A stretch of DNA of 64,000 bases from UBA10649 sp965278965. GTDB lineage: Bacteria > Actinomycetota > Actinomycetes > S36-B12. The position numbers and the translations under genes are program-made. Every line of letters begins with the position of its first letter. Position 1 is the first letter of the stretch. The notes beneath the pieces are model-generated. The model did no database searches and was not told where the DNA came from. It was given only the letters and a program-made list of their open reading frames with translations. Location: assembly GCA_965278965.1 (NCBI GenBank), contig OZ257127.1, positions 2,852,001-2,916,000 on the forward strand, given 5' to 3'. This document shows, piece after piece, positions 8,135-16,356 of the stretch.

Positions 8135-9007
8135 GTGACGCTGGTGGGCGAGCAGGAGGCGACGGCGACGGCCGTGGCCTCGTCCACCGCGCGCGTCCCG
8201 AGCCGCCCCCGTCGCCGCCATCGCCGGTCGGTCCCGGCGTGGGCGGCGGCGACGGGGGCGCTGGCCGCGTTCATCGCGATCTGGTGGGTTGTCGCCCGGC
8301 TGGAGATCTGGGACCCGATCTTCGTGCCGTCCCCAGAGTCGGTGCTCACCAAGCTCATCGAGACCTCGACGGTGCACGACGGACGCGTCGGCTACAACGG
8401 CCACTTGCTCATCGAGCACCTGTGGGCGACCCTGCGGCGCATCCTCGTCAGCGCGTCGGTCGCCGTGCTCGTCGGTGTCCCCGTCGGCCTGCTGCTCGGC
8501 CTGGTCCCCGTCTTCCGGCACGCGTTCGGCCCGGCGATCACGTTCTTGCGCCAGCTGCCGCCGCTGGCCTACTTCAGCCTGCTCATCATCTGGTTCGGGA
8601 TCGACGAGAGCCCGAAGATCGTGCTCCTGGTGATCGCCGCGATGCCGCCGATCATCGTCGCGACCGCAGCCGGCATCGACGGCGTCAACCGGGACTACGT
8701 CTACGCCGCGCAGTCGCTCGGGGCGCACCGCCTCAGCCTCATCCAGACGGTGCTGCTGCCGGCATCGCTGCCCGAGATCTTCACGGGCATCCGGCTCGGC
8801 GTCGGCGTCGCGTACACCTCGGTCGTCGCGGCGGAGACGGTGAACGGCCTGCCAGGCATCGGCGGCATGATCCGCGACGCCCAGCGCTACAACCAGACCT
8901 CTGTCGTCATCCTCGGGATCCTCGTCCTGGGCCTGACCGGCCTGGTCATCGAGCTGTGTCTGTCGCGTCTCCAGGCGCGCATGACCCCCTGGCGCGGTCG
9001 CGCCTAG
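8135..9007 (+). CDS. ABC transporter permease, SsuC/TauC type
   Basis: The 290-residue membrane protein has a charged cytoplasmic N-tail, a first helix around residues 33-52, and the BPD_transp_1 fold with six helices. The segment YVYAAQSLGAHRLSLIQTVLLPASLPEIFTGIR (residues ~188-220) is the EAA loop that contacts the ATPase. RQLPPLAYFSLLIIWFGIDE is typical of the nitrate/sulfonate/taurine permease group. GTG 8135 has GAGAGG eight bases upstream. It is the first gene of a transporter operon ordered permease, binding protein, ATPase. Regulated from the repeat-containing divergent promoter. Confidence 0.9.
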   Translation: MTLVGEQEATATAVASSTARVPSRPRRRHRRSVPAWAAATGALAAFIAIWWVVARLEIWDPIFVPSPESVLTKLIETSTVHDGRVGYNGHLLIEHLWATLRRILVSASVAVLVGVPVGLLLGLVPVFRHAFGPAITFLRQLPPLAYFSLLIIWFGIDESPKIVLLVIAAMPPIIVATAAGIDGVNRDYVYAAQSLGAHRLSLIQTVLLPASLPEIFTGIRLGVGVAYTSVVAAETVNGLPGIGGMIRDAQRYNQTSVVILGILVLGLTGLVIELCLSRLQARMTPWRGRA

Positions 9008-9073
9008 CCCTCGGGCTCCCCTGACGCCGGCGCGTGCCGGCTGCCTCACCCATCCCTACCGAGAGGAAACGCA

Positions 9074-10204
9074 GTGTCCATTCGCACCAGACGTCCCCTG
9101 CCGGTCGCGGCGGTACTAGCCGCGGCAGTCCTGGCCGTGGCGGGCTGCTCGTCCAGCGGGAGCGCGGACGGAGCGTCCTCGTCGGCGCCGGACACCGAGG
9201 CCGCCGCTGCGACCTCGGCGGCAGCCCCCAGCGCGTCGAGCGCGCCGGCGGCCGCTGACGCCCCGGCTGAGATCCGCATCGCGTACCAGGCGATCCCGAA
9301 CGGCGACCTCGTCGTGAAGAACCAGGGCTGGCTCGAGGAGGCCCTCCCAGGCACCACAATCACCTGGACGAAGTTCGACTCGGGCGGCGACGTAAACACG
9401 GCGGTCCTCGCCGGTGCCGTCGATATCGGCCTGGCCGGCAGCAGCCCCGTCACCGGTGGGTTGTCGGAGCCGAACAACATCCCGTACCGGGTGCCGTGGA
9501 TCTTCGACGTCATCGGAGACGCGGAGTCCCTCGTCGTTCGCAACGACGCGGGCGTGACCGACGTCGTGGGGCTGAAGGGCAAGAAGATCGGCACGCCGTT
9601 CGCCTCGACCTCGCACTACAGCCTGCTTGCCGCGCTGAAGGAAGCCGGCCTGACCGAGAGCGACGTCACCCTCGTCGACCTGCAGCCGCCGGACATCCTG
9701 GCCGCCTGGCAGCGCGGGGACATCGACGCCGCCTACGTGTGGTCGCCGACGCTGGACGAGCTGAAGAAGGACGGCACAGTCCTCACGTCGTCCGCGGAGC
9801 TGGCGTCGAAGGGGTACCCGACGTACGACCTCGCTGTCGTCACGAACGACTTCAGCGAGAAGTACCCCGCGGCGGTGCAGGAGTGGTTGCGCCAGCAGAA
9901 CAGAGCCGTGGAGCTCATCGCCTCGGATCCGGCGGCAGCAGCCGATGCGATCGCGGCCGAGCTGGGGATCACCGCGGACGAAGTGACCGCGCAGCTGGCC
10001 GGACTCGTGTTCCTTGGCCAGGAGGCGCAGAGTTCGGCCGACTACCTGGGCACGCCTGACCAGCCGGGGGCGTTCGCCGCCGGACTCCTCAAGGCGGCGG
10101 AGTTCCTGAAGACGCAGGGCAAGATCGACGCCGTGCCGTCGCTGGAGACGCTGCAGGCCGGCATCGACACGTCCGACCTGAACGATGCGTTCGCCGGACA
10201 GTAG
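9074..10204 (+). CDS. ABC transporter substrate-binding lipoprotein, TauA/SsuA type
   Basis: The 376-residue protein begins with a lipoprotein signal peptide (RRPLPVAAVLAAAVLAVAGC), with lipobox LAVAGC placing the acylated Cys near residue 26. A Ser/Ala-rich linker precedes the periplasmic-binding fold. The domain starts IRIAYQAIPNGDLVVKNQGW and contains GLAGSSPVTGGL and YVWSPTLDELKKDG, features of the NMT1/TauA-like group that captures taurine, aliphatic sulfonates or related compounds. GTG 9074 has GAGAGGAAAC upstream. It is the extracellular receptor of the transporter encoded around it; TauD next door makes a sulfonate the most likely ligand. Confidence 0.9.
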   Translation: MSIRTRRPLPVAAVLAAAVLAVAGCSSSGSADGASSSAPDTEAAAATSAAAPSASSAPAAADAPAEIRIAYQAIPNGDLVVKNQGWLEEALPGTTITWTKFDSGGDVNTAVLAGAVDIGLAGSSPVTGGLSEPNNIPYRVPWIFDVIGDAESLVVRNDAGVTDVVGLKGKKIGTPFASTSHYSLLAALKEAGLTESDVTLVDLQPPDILAAWQRGDIDAAYVWSPTLDELKKDGTVLTSSAELASKGYPTYDLAVVTNDFSEKYPAAVQEWLRQQNRAVELIASDPAAAADAIAAELGITADEVTAQLAGLVFLGQEAQSSADYLGTPDQPGAFAAGLLKAAEFLKTQGKIDAVPSLETLQAGIDTSDLNDAFAGQ

Positions 10205-11030
10205 CCCGGCGAGTCCGGATCCGGCCTTCGGGCCGGATCCGGGCGGACGCGCTGCGGCGACGACTGGTGGTCGCGTGACGTTCGAGGGCGTCACGCAGGT
10301 GTTCGGCGAGGGGCGCGACGAGCGCGTCGCCGTCGAGGAGGTCGATCTCGACATCGCGCCGGGCGAGCTCGTGTGCCTCGTCGGCCCTTCCGGCTGCGGC
10401 AAGTCGAGCCTGCTCAACCTTGTCGCCGGCTTCGCGGAGCCGGCGGTCGGCCGGGTGCTCGTCGACGGCGTCGAGGTCGACGGCCCGGGGGCAGATCGAG
10501 GAATGGTCTTCCAGCACCACCGGCTGTTCCCGTGGATGTCGGTGCGCCGCAACGTCGAATTCGGCCCCCGGCGGGCGGGGGTGTCGAAGGCCCGAAGCAG
10601 GGAGATCGCCGAGGACCAGCTCGCGCTCGTCGGCCTCGCCGACGTCGCGGACCGTCCGCCGTACGAGCTGTCCGGTGGCATGCAGCAACGGGCGGCCATC
10701 GCGCGCGCCCTCGCCGGCCGGCCGCGGGTCCTGCTGATGGATGAGCCGTTCTCCGCGCTGGATGCCCTGACCCGTGAACGGTTGCAGGACGAGCTCATCG
10801 CCATCTGGCGGGCGACCGGCGTGACTGTCGTGTTCGTCACCCACAGCGTCGACGAGGCCGTCTACCTGGCCAGTCGGCTCCTCGTGCTCAGCGCGCACCC
10901 GGGCCGGATCCTGGTCGACCGGACGGTGCCGTTCTCGTCGTCGGCCCGCCCAACGCGCAGCCGGACCGAGCCGGAGTTCGCGTCGACCCGCGACGAGCTG
11001 TCCGCCGTGCTTCGCCAGACCGCCGCCTGA
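10185..11030 (+). CDS. ABC transporter ATP-binding protein, SsuB/TauB type
   Basis: The ATPase of the sulfonate-type importer. Walker A is GPSGCGKSS, the signature is LSGGMQQR, Walker B is VLLMDEP, and the H-loop is FVTHSVDEA, all intact. From ATG 10185 the protein has 281 residues, overlaps the binding-protein gene by 20 bp and carries a 30-residue Pro/Ser/Gly-rich N-extension. An in-frame GTG at 10275 would start directly at the first beta strand (VTFEGVTQVF). A strong hairpin at 10215-10242 lies between the two candidates, which makes the later start attractive, but neither has a clear Shine-Dalgarno. The function is secure, the start is not. Confidence 0.88.
   Translation: MRSPDSSPASPDPAFGPDPGGRAAATTGGRVTFEGVTQVFGEGRDERVAVEEVDLDIAPGELVCLVGPSGCGKSSLLNLVAGFAEPAVGRVLVDGVEVDGPGADRGMVFQHHRLFPWMSVRRNVEFGPRRAGVSKARSREIAEDQLALVGLADVADRPPYELSGGMQQRAAIARALAGRPRVLLMDEPFSALDALTRERLQDELIAIWRATGVTVVFVTHSVDEAVYLASRLLVLSAHPGRILVDRTVPFSSSARPTRSRTEPEFASTRDELSAVLRQTAA
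10215..10242 (+). promoter_or_regulatory. 12-bp hairpin with UUCG tetraloop inside the ABC operon
   Basis: CCGGATCCGGCC at 10215-10226 pairs perfectly with 10231-10242 around a TTCG tetraloop. It sits 11 bases after the binding-protein stop. Such a hairpin could protect the 3' end of the binding-protein message or attenuate the ATPase; there is no U-tract. Confidence 0.6.
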
Positions 11031-11047
11031 GAGCAGAGGAGCCCCCC

Positions 11048-11317
11048 ATGACCCGCCGTTCCCGGCTGATCACCGATGCCGACCCGAGTTGGCAGGCCGA
11101 CGCACGCTGCCTCGGGCTCGACCCCGACCTGTTCTTCCCGGCGGACAAGACCAACGCCGCGGGGTACGAGGAGGCGGCCGCTCGGGCCGTGTGCCGCCGC
11201 TGCCCGGTGAGCGCGCAGTGTGTCGCGTGGGCCTTGGCGATCGGCGCGAGCGATGGGATCTGGGGCGGCTTCACCGCCGCGGAGCTCCGTCGCCGCACCG
11301 CGTCCCGCGTCGCGTAG
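11048..11317 (+). CDS. WhiB family Fe-S transcriptional regulator
   Basis: This 89-residue protein has the four WhiB cysteines at 21, 49, 52 and 58 (C...CRRC...C), which hold a [4Fe-4S] cluster, the GIWGG turn near residue 70 and a basic C-terminal tail (ELRRRTASR) for DNA or sigma-factor contact. It starts 17 bp after the transporter ATPase stop with an AGAGGAGCC Shine-Dalgarno, so it is probably the last gene of the sulfonate operon. WhiB proteins are actinobacteria-specific redox or nitric-oxide sensors. A WhiB inside a sulfonate operon suggests that sulfur or iron-sulfur status controls the pathway, but its targets are unknown. Confidence 0.9.
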   Translation: MTRRSRLITDADPSWQADARCLGLDPDLFFPADKTNAAGYEEAAARAVCRRCPVSAQCVAWALAIGASDGIWGGFTAAELRRRTASRVA

Positions 11318-11326
11318 GCCTCCGGA

Positions 11327-11338
11327 TACCGTGAGCCG
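11327..11338 (+). promoter_or_regulatory. Leaderless -10 box of the IPNS-like oxygenase
   Basis: TACCGT at 11327-11332 is followed by six bases and the GTG start at 11339. No Shine-Dalgarno is present, so a leaderless transcript is likely and the oxygenase has its own promoter. Confidence 0.55.
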
Positions 11339-12370
11339 GTGAGCGCGTTCGCCGACATCCCAGTCGTGTCGCTCGCTGCCGGTCGCGACGACCCGGCGTT
11401 CTCGGACTCGCTCGTCCGCATCTGCCACGAGGTCGGCTTCTTCATGCTCGTCGACCACGGCGTGCCCGACGACGTGCTGGACCGGTACGTCGAGCAGCTG
11501 CAGGCGTTCTTCGCTCTGCCCGCCGACGTCAAGGAGCGCATCGACAAGCACCGCTCGCCGCACTTCCGCGGGTGGGAACGCGTCGGCGCCGAGCTGACGG
11601 ACAACCGGGTCGACTACCGCGAGCAGCTCGACCTCGGGACCGAGAACCCGCCGTACCCCGCGGACGCCGAACCGGCGTACCTGCGGCTGGACGGTCCGAA
11701 CCAATGGCTGCCGGAGGATGTCCTGCCCGGCTTCCGGGCAACGGTCACCGACCTGCTCGCGCGCCTCGCGACCATCGCCGAGGAGCTCATGGCGCACCTC
11801 GCCGTCGGCCTCGGCCTTCCGGCCCGGTCGTTCCGTGACGCGTTCGGTGAGCGGCCACTGTCGTTGGCGAAGCTCATCTCCTACCCGCCGACACCGCCGG
11901 GCGAGGCCGGGGTCAACAGCCACCACGACGCGGGGTTCCTGACGGTCCTGCTCCAGCACGGCGTCGGCGGGCTGGAGGCGCAGAACCCCGACGGCGACTG
12001 GATCCCGGTCCCGCCGACGCCGGGAGCGTTCGCGATCAACCTCGGCGAGATGCTCCAGTCGATGACGGGCAACTACCTCGTGGCCACGACCCACCGCGTG
12101 ATCTCACGGGAGCAGCGCTTCTCCTCCGCCTACTTCCACGGCCCCGACCTTCGCGCGCACCTGGCCCCGCTCGCCCTTGCGCCGCGGTTCGCCGAGGCCG
12201 TCGCCGCCAGCCCGCGTCATCGCGATGCCGGCTTCATGGCCAAGCGCGATGAGCTGCTCGCCGGGGAGTCGGGGACGCGGAGCACTCCCACCGCTGTGTA
12301 CGGGCAGATGCTGTGGAACTACTACGCCCGCAGCTATCCCGACGTCCTCCGCGAGCACTACGGGGTCTGA
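11339..12370 (+). CDS. Isopenicillin N synthase family 2-oxoglutarate/Fe(II) oxygenase
   Basis: The 343-residue enzyme has the DIOX_N N-terminal region (IPVVSLAAG...GFFMLVDHGVPDD) and the C-terminal 2OG-FeII_Oxy jelly roll. The iron ligands appear as HHDAG near residue 199 and the His of ATTHRV near residue 256, and the co-substrate RxS motif is RFSS near residue 263. Bacterial relatives act on xanthine-like, flavonoid-like or amino-acid substrates, so no substrate can be named. It lies downstream of the sulfonate operon and upstream of tryptophanase, with its own leaderless promoter. It is unlike TauD in fold subgroup, so the region holds two independent Fe(II) dioxygenases. Confidence 0.85.
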   Translation: MSAFADIPVVSLAAGRDDPAFSDSLVRICHEVGFFMLVDHGVPDDVLDRYVEQLQAFFALPADVKERIDKHRSPHFRGWERVGAELTDNRVDYREQLDLGTENPPYPADAEPAYLRLDGPNQWLPEDVLPGFRATVTDLLARLATIAEELMAHLAVGLGLPARSFRDAFGERPLSLAKLISYPPTPPGEAGVNSHHDAGFLTVLLQHGVGGLEAQNPDGDWIPVPPTPGAFAINLGEMLQSMTGNYLVATTHRVISREQRFSSAYFHGPDLRAHLAPLALAPRFAEAVAASPRHRDAGFMAKRDELLAGESGTRSTPTAVYGQMLWNYYARSYPDVLREHYGV

Positions 12371-12442
12371 CCCGGCGAGCGTCTGACCGCGAGGCCGTCG
12401 AAGCCCCGGCGCCGATCGCTCGCGTGCGGCACGATCACGGGC

Positions 12443-13822
12443 ATGACCGAGCCGGCGTTCCGCACCATCTTCGAGCCGTTCCGCATCCACTCCGTTGAGC
12501 CGCTGACGATGACGACTGCCGAGCAGCGACGGGCCGCGCTCGTGGCAGCCGGCTACAACCTGTTCCGCGTCGACGCGACGGACGTCCTCATCGACCTGCT
12601 CACCGACTCCGGCACGGGCGCAATGAGCCGCGACCAGTGGGCGGCGCTGCAGCACGGCGACGAGTCGTACGCGGGGTCGCCGTCGTACTACCTGTTCCGC
12701 GACGCCGTTCGCGCGCTGTTCCCGTTCGAGCACATCATCCCCACGCATCAGGGACGCGCAGCGGAGCGGATCCTCTTCAGCGTGGTGGGCGGGCCGGGCA
12801 GGGTCGTCCCGAACAACACGCACTTCGACACCACCCGCGCGAACATCGAGTACACCGGTGCTGAGGCGATCGACCTCGTCATCCCCGAAGGCCGCGACCC
12901 CCAGGCCGTGCACCCCTTCAAGGGGAACATGGACGTCGATGCGCTCGACCGCCTCCTCACCGAGCGCGGCGACGACGTGCCACTGGTGATGATGACGATC
13001 ACCAACAACAGCGGCGGCGGCCAGCCGGTCTCACTGGCAAACCTGCACGAGGTGCGGCGGGTCTGTGACGCACACGGCAAGCCGTTGTTCCTCGACGCGT
13101 GCCGCTTCGCCGAGAACGCCTGGTTCATCCGATCGCGCGAGGAGGGCCAGGGCGACCGGGACGTCGTCGACATCGTCCGGGAGATCGCCGGCCTGGCTGA
13201 CGGCATGACGATGAGCGCGAAGAAGGACCCGATGGGCAACATCGGCGGGTGGCTGGCGATGGCCGACGACGACCTCGCTCGACGCTGCCGCGACCTGCTG
13301 ATCCTCACCGAGGGCTTCCCGACCTACGGCGGCCTCGCCGGCCGCGACCTTGAGGCGCTCGCGCAGGGCCTGACCGAGGTCGTCGACCACGACTACCTGC
13401 GCTACCGCATCCGGTCGACCGAGTACGTCGGCGGCGCCCTGCACGACGCGGGCATCCCGGTCATCCGCCCGATCGGCGGGCACGCCGTCTACATCGACGC
13501 GCGCGCGATGCTGCCGCACATCGACCCGCTCGCGTACCCGGGCCAGGCCCTGGCCGTCGCGCTGTACGAGGCCGGCGGGATCCGCACGTGCGAGATCGGC
13601 ACGGTGATGTTCGGCCGTCGCCCGGACGGGTCGGAGGTGCCGGCGGCGCTCGACCTCGTGCGGCTGGCGATCCCGCGTCGCACGTACACGCAGAGCCATA
13701 TGGACTACGTGGTCGAGGTGTGCCGGTATGTCGCCGGGCGTGCGGGCGACCTCACCGGCCTGCGCATCGTCGAGGAACCCCCGACCCTGCGGCACTTCAC
13801 CGCGACCTTCGCCCCGCTCTGA
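12443..13822 (+). CDS. tnaA: Tryptophanase (tryptophan indole-lyase)
   Basis: The 459-residue PLP enzyme splits tryptophan to indole, pyruvate and ammonia. The PLP lysine lies in MSAKKDPMGNIGG near residue 260, HQGRAAE and NNTHFDTTRANIE are cofactor-site segments, and LVRLAIPRRTYTQSHMDYV is the conserved C-terminal region. Two positions separate it from tyrosine phenol-lyase: CEIG near residue 388, where the lyase has an Arg (ERG), and LRHFTA near the C-terminus, where the lyase has Phe for His. Both argue for tryptophanase. No tryptophan-rich leader peptide or tnaB permease accompanies it. It follows the oxygenase gene by 72 bp without a clear Shine-Dalgarno. Confidence 0.9.
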   Translation: MTEPAFRTIFEPFRIHSVEPLTMTTAEQRRAALVAAGYNLFRVDATDVLIDLLTDSGTGAMSRDQWAALQHGDESYAGSPSYYLFRDAVRALFPFEHIIPTHQGRAAERILFSVVGGPGRVVPNNTHFDTTRANIEYTGAEAIDLVIPEGRDPQAVHPFKGNMDVDALDRLLTERGDDVPLVMMTITNNSGGGQPVSLANLHEVRRVCDAHGKPLFLDACRFAENAWFIRSREEGQGDRDVVDIVREIAGLADGMTMSAKKDPMGNIGGWLAMADDDLARRCRDLLILTEGFPTYGGLAGRDLEALAQGLTEVVDHDYLRYRIRSTEYVGGALHDAGIPVIRPIGGHAVYIDARAMLPHIDPLAYPGQALAVALYEAGGIRTCEIGTVMFGRRPDGSEVPAALDLVRLAIPRRTYTQSHMDYVVEVCRYVAGRAGDLTGLRIVEEPPTLRHFTATFAPL

Positions 13823-13831
13823 CCGCCGACG

Positions 13832-13897
13832 CGCCTCTAGTGGTCGTTATGCGGGCGGAATGTCCGTTTATTACGACCACTCAAGGCGCCTCGGCGG
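13832..13897. repeat. Palindromic intergenic element, copy 1 (convergent junction)
   Basis: AGTGGTCGT (13839-13847) pairs with ACGACCACT (13873-13881), extended by CGCCT/AGGCG outside and CGGA/TCCG inside. The 3' flank from 13881 to 13897 (17 bases) is identical to the flank of the element at 28069-28085. Probably a bidirectional terminator and a member of a small dispersed repeat family. Confidence 0.65.
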
Positions 13898-14845
13898 CTA
13901 GGCGGAGGCGGTGTCGAGCGCGGCGACCTCGTCCGGCGTGAGCACGAGATCGCCGACGGCCAGCAGGTCCGTCAGCTGGTCCAGGTTTCGCGCGCTCGCG
14001 AGCGGGGCGATGACGCCCGGCCGGGACAGCAGCCAGCCCAGTGCGACGGCGGCCTGCGTGACACCGTGCGCCTGAGCGACCTCGGCGAGCACGGTAAGCA
14101 CGGCATCACCGCGCGGGCCGATGTACGGCTCCGCACCCTTGGCGCGCGGGCTGTCGATCGTGATGCCGGGCGCGTACTTGCCGGTGAGGAACCCGCGGGC
14201 CAGGGAGTAGTACGGGAAGACGCCTAGCCCGAACTCCGCGACGACCGGCGCGATCTGGTCCTCGAACTTCACGCGCTCCATGAGGTTGTACTGGTCCTGG
14301 GTCGCGACGTACGCGGTCAGGCCCTCCGCGGCCGCGACCTCCATCGACTCACGCAGCCGCTCGCCGGTGAAGTTCGACGCGGCGACGTGGCGCACCTTCC
14401 CCGCGGCGATCAGCTCCCCGAAGGCGCCCAGCGACTCGGCGATCGGCACCTCCGGGTCGTCCTCATGCGCATAGAACAGGTCGATGTAGTCGGTCTGCAG
14501 ACGCCGCAGCGAGTCGTCGCAGGCACGGCGGATCGTGTCCGGCGCAAGCCCGCGCGCCGTCGACAGCTTGCCGACCTTCGTCGCGATGACCATGTCCGCA
14601 CGGTTCGCGCGGGCCGACATCCACTCGCCCATGATCAGCTCGGAGTCGCCGCCGGTGTTCCCCGGGATCCACTCGGAGTACACGTCCGCGGTGTCGATGA
14701 AGTTGCCGCCCGCATCGGCGTACGCGTCGAGCACGGCGAACGACTGGTCGCGGTCCGCCGTCCAGCCGAACACGTTGCCGCCGAGGGCCAGCGGCGTGAC
14801 GAGCAGGTCGGTGGGTCCCAGTGCGCGGGAGGCAGTCATCGGCAT
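13898..14845 (-). CDS. Aldo/keto reductase
   Basis: This ~315-residue cytoplasmic NADPH-dependent reductase has the TIM-barrel AKR pattern. The catalytic tetrad is visible: Asp and Tyr in FIDTADVYSEW (near 50-60), Lys in IATKVGK (near 90) and His in LFYAHEDDPEVP (near 122). VAASNFTGERL and YYSLARGFLTGKY are typical of the YccK/YajO-like group. The stop is TAG at 13898. The start is either ATG 14845 or ATG 14839; the former has CACAAT seven bases upstream, which fits a leaderless start. The substrate is unknown. It is downstream of and co-oriented with trmB. Confidence 0.87.
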   Translation of the reverse strand: MPMTASRALGPTDLLVTPLALGGNVFGWTADRDQSFAVLDAYADAGGNFIDTADVYSEWIPGNTGGDSELIMGEWMSARANRADMVIATKVGKLSTARGLAPDTIRRACDDSLRRLQTDYIDLFYAHEDDPEVPIAESLGAFGELIAAGKVRHVAASNFTGERLRESMEVAAAEGLTAYVATQDQYNLMERVKFEDQIAPVVAEFGLGVFPYYSLARGFLTGKYAPGITIDSPRAKGAEPYIGPRGDAVLTVLAEVAQAHGVTQAAVALGWLLSRPGVIAPLASARNLDQLTDLLAVGDLVLTPDEVAALDTASA

Positions 14846-14877
14846 GCACCGCATTGTGCACGCGCCGACCGGCGGCC

Positions 14878-15618
14878 TCAGTCTCGGGTGCGGTAGACGA
14901 GGTCGGTGACCGGACGACCTGCGGCGAGCGCACGTCGCTCGAACCGGGTCACGGGACGCTCCGGCGGACGGGCGACGACGCCACCGGTCCACCCGTCGCT
15001 GGTATCGAGGCACGCGACCATCGCCTCCGCGTACTCCGGCCAGTCGGTGGCCAGGTGCCACCACCCGCCAGGGACGAGGCGGTCCCGGACGAGCGCGGCC
15101 ACGGCCGGCTGCACGAGCCGACGCTTGTGGTGGCGGGCCTTCGGCCACGGGTCGGGGAAGAACGTGCGCAGACCCGTCAAGGAAGCCGGCGGGACCATTC
15201 GGTCGAGGACGGCCAGACCGTCGCCCTCCACGACGCGGACGTTCACGAGCCCGGCCTCGTCGATGCGTGCGAGCAGCTCGCCGACACCGGGGGTGTGGAC
15301 GTCGACGGCGAGGACGCCGACCGCCGGTTCGGACGCCGCGAGCGCGGCGGTGGCCGCGCCGTCGCCGAACCCGAGCTCGACGACGACCGGGACGCCCGCC
15401 CCGAAGACGGCGTCCAGGTCGAGCGGCACGTCGCCGGAGCTCAGGAGGAACGCGCTGCCGCGCGCCAGCGCCCGCGACGCCCGCACGGTCGGCCGGGAAC
15501 GGCGCGGCTTGTAGGTGCGCACCCCGCGCGGCAGGACGCTGCTGCGCGGCTGGGATCGCAGGTCGGCGCGCGGGACCGGCCGTGCGTCACGCCCGTGGTC
15601 CGGCTCGTCGACGGTCAC
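14878..15618 (-). CDS. trmB: tRNA (guanine-N7-)-methyltransferase
   Basis: The 246-residue SAM-dependent enzyme methylates G46 in the tRNA variable loop. VVVELGFGDGAAT near residue 90 is the SAM-binding motif, and TFFPDPWPKARHHKRR near residue 155 is the TrmB signature, followed by WHLATDWPEYA. The N-terminal 45 residues are basic and probably disordered, as in other actinobacterial TrmB. The GTG start overlaps the stop of the upstream gene by four bases, so it is coupled to the peptidase-like gene. Its place in this small operon is not explained by function. Confidence 0.93.
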   Translation of the reverse strand: MTVDEPDHGRDARPVPRADLRSQPRSSVLPRGVRTYKPRRSRPTVRASRALARGSAFLLSSGDVPLDLDAVFGAGVPVVVELGFGDGAATAALAASEPAVGVLAVDVHTPGVGELLARIDEAGLVNVRVVEGDGLAVLDRMVPPASLTGLRTFFPDPWPKARHHKRRLVQPAVAALVRDRLVPGGWWHLATDWPEYAEAMVACLDTSDGWTGGVVARPPERPVTRFERRALAAGRPVTDLVYRTRD

Positions 15619-16343
15619 GGAACCTCGCCGGCGACGTCGAGCAGCAGCGGGGCGAGCACGCGACGGCGCGCCTCAGCCTCGATGACCCACGCCGAGCCAC
15701 GTCCGCGCGCACGGAACTCCCAGGGGCCCGGGTCGGCCGCCGGCTCGCCGGCAAGCGCGGTCGCGCGGTCGAGCCCGACGACCGTCGCCCGCGGGTCGGC
15801 CAGCCGCGCGAGCACGGAGTGGGGGATGGCGGGGCCGAGGCCGTCGATGTCGGGCACGAGACGTAGGGCCGGGACCACGCCAAGACCGCGGCTGGGGCCT
15901 GACCGGCTGGGCCGTGCCTCCGGGACGCTGCCGCACAACGCCATCGCCGCGACGCCACTGGCGGCGATCGCGGCCCCGTCGCGCCACGCGGCGAGGACGG
16001 CCTCCCAGACCGCCGACGCGCGCAGCGTCTGGACGACGTAGCCGCTCGTCTCCCCGACGAGCAGGACGAGCCCCGCGCCGGCGACGGCCTCGGCGAGCGC
16101 GGGTGAGGTCGCGTCGTCACGGGTGCGGACGTCGACGGCGCCGAGCTCTGCCCCCAGCCGGGCCACCGTCTGCTCGCTTTGCTCGCGCCACTGCGCGAGG
16201 GTTCGCGCTCCGTCGAACCCGCCGACGACGCCAACCTGCACGACGCGACGCGGCTGGTCCTCCAGGGCCCAGCCGAGAACGTCCTGCATCGCCGGCTCGT
16301 GCTCACCGCTGCCGATGAGGGCGAGGCGGCCGGGAGTCGTCAC
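15615..16343 (-). CDS. Peptidase S51-like / class I glutamine amidotransferase-like protein
   Basis: The 242-residue protein resembles the S51/cyanophycinase-like superfamily: LALIGSGEHEPAM at the N-terminus, LVLLVGETSGYVVQTLRASAVWEAVLAAW in the middle, and a potential nucleophile Ser in AIAASGVAAMAL near residue 128, where active members have GxSAGA. Because that motif is weak, enzymatic activity is doubtful and the call is at superfamily level. It overlaps trmB by four bases (GTGA) and follows the MFS gene by 13 bp, so the three genes probably form one operon with the MFS exporter first. Confidence 0.6.
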   Translation of the reverse strand: MTTPGRLALIGSGEHEPAMQDVLGWALEDQPRRVVQVGVVGGFDGARTLAQWREQSEQTVARLGAELGAVDVRTRDDATSPALAEAVAGAGLVLLVGETSGYVVQTLRASAVWEAVLAAWRDGAAIAASGVAAMALCGSVPEARPSRSGPSRGLGVVPALRLVPDIDGLGPAIPHSVLARLADPRATVVGLDRATALAGEPAADPGPWEFRARGRGSAWVIEAEARRRVLAPLLLDVAGEVP

Positions 16344-16356
16344 CCGGGCAGGGTAG

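Noticed and set aside
12443..13822. Annotation as tyrosine phenol-lyase
   Set aside because: The EIG and LRHFTA residues match tryptophanase; the lyase has Arg and Phe at these positions.
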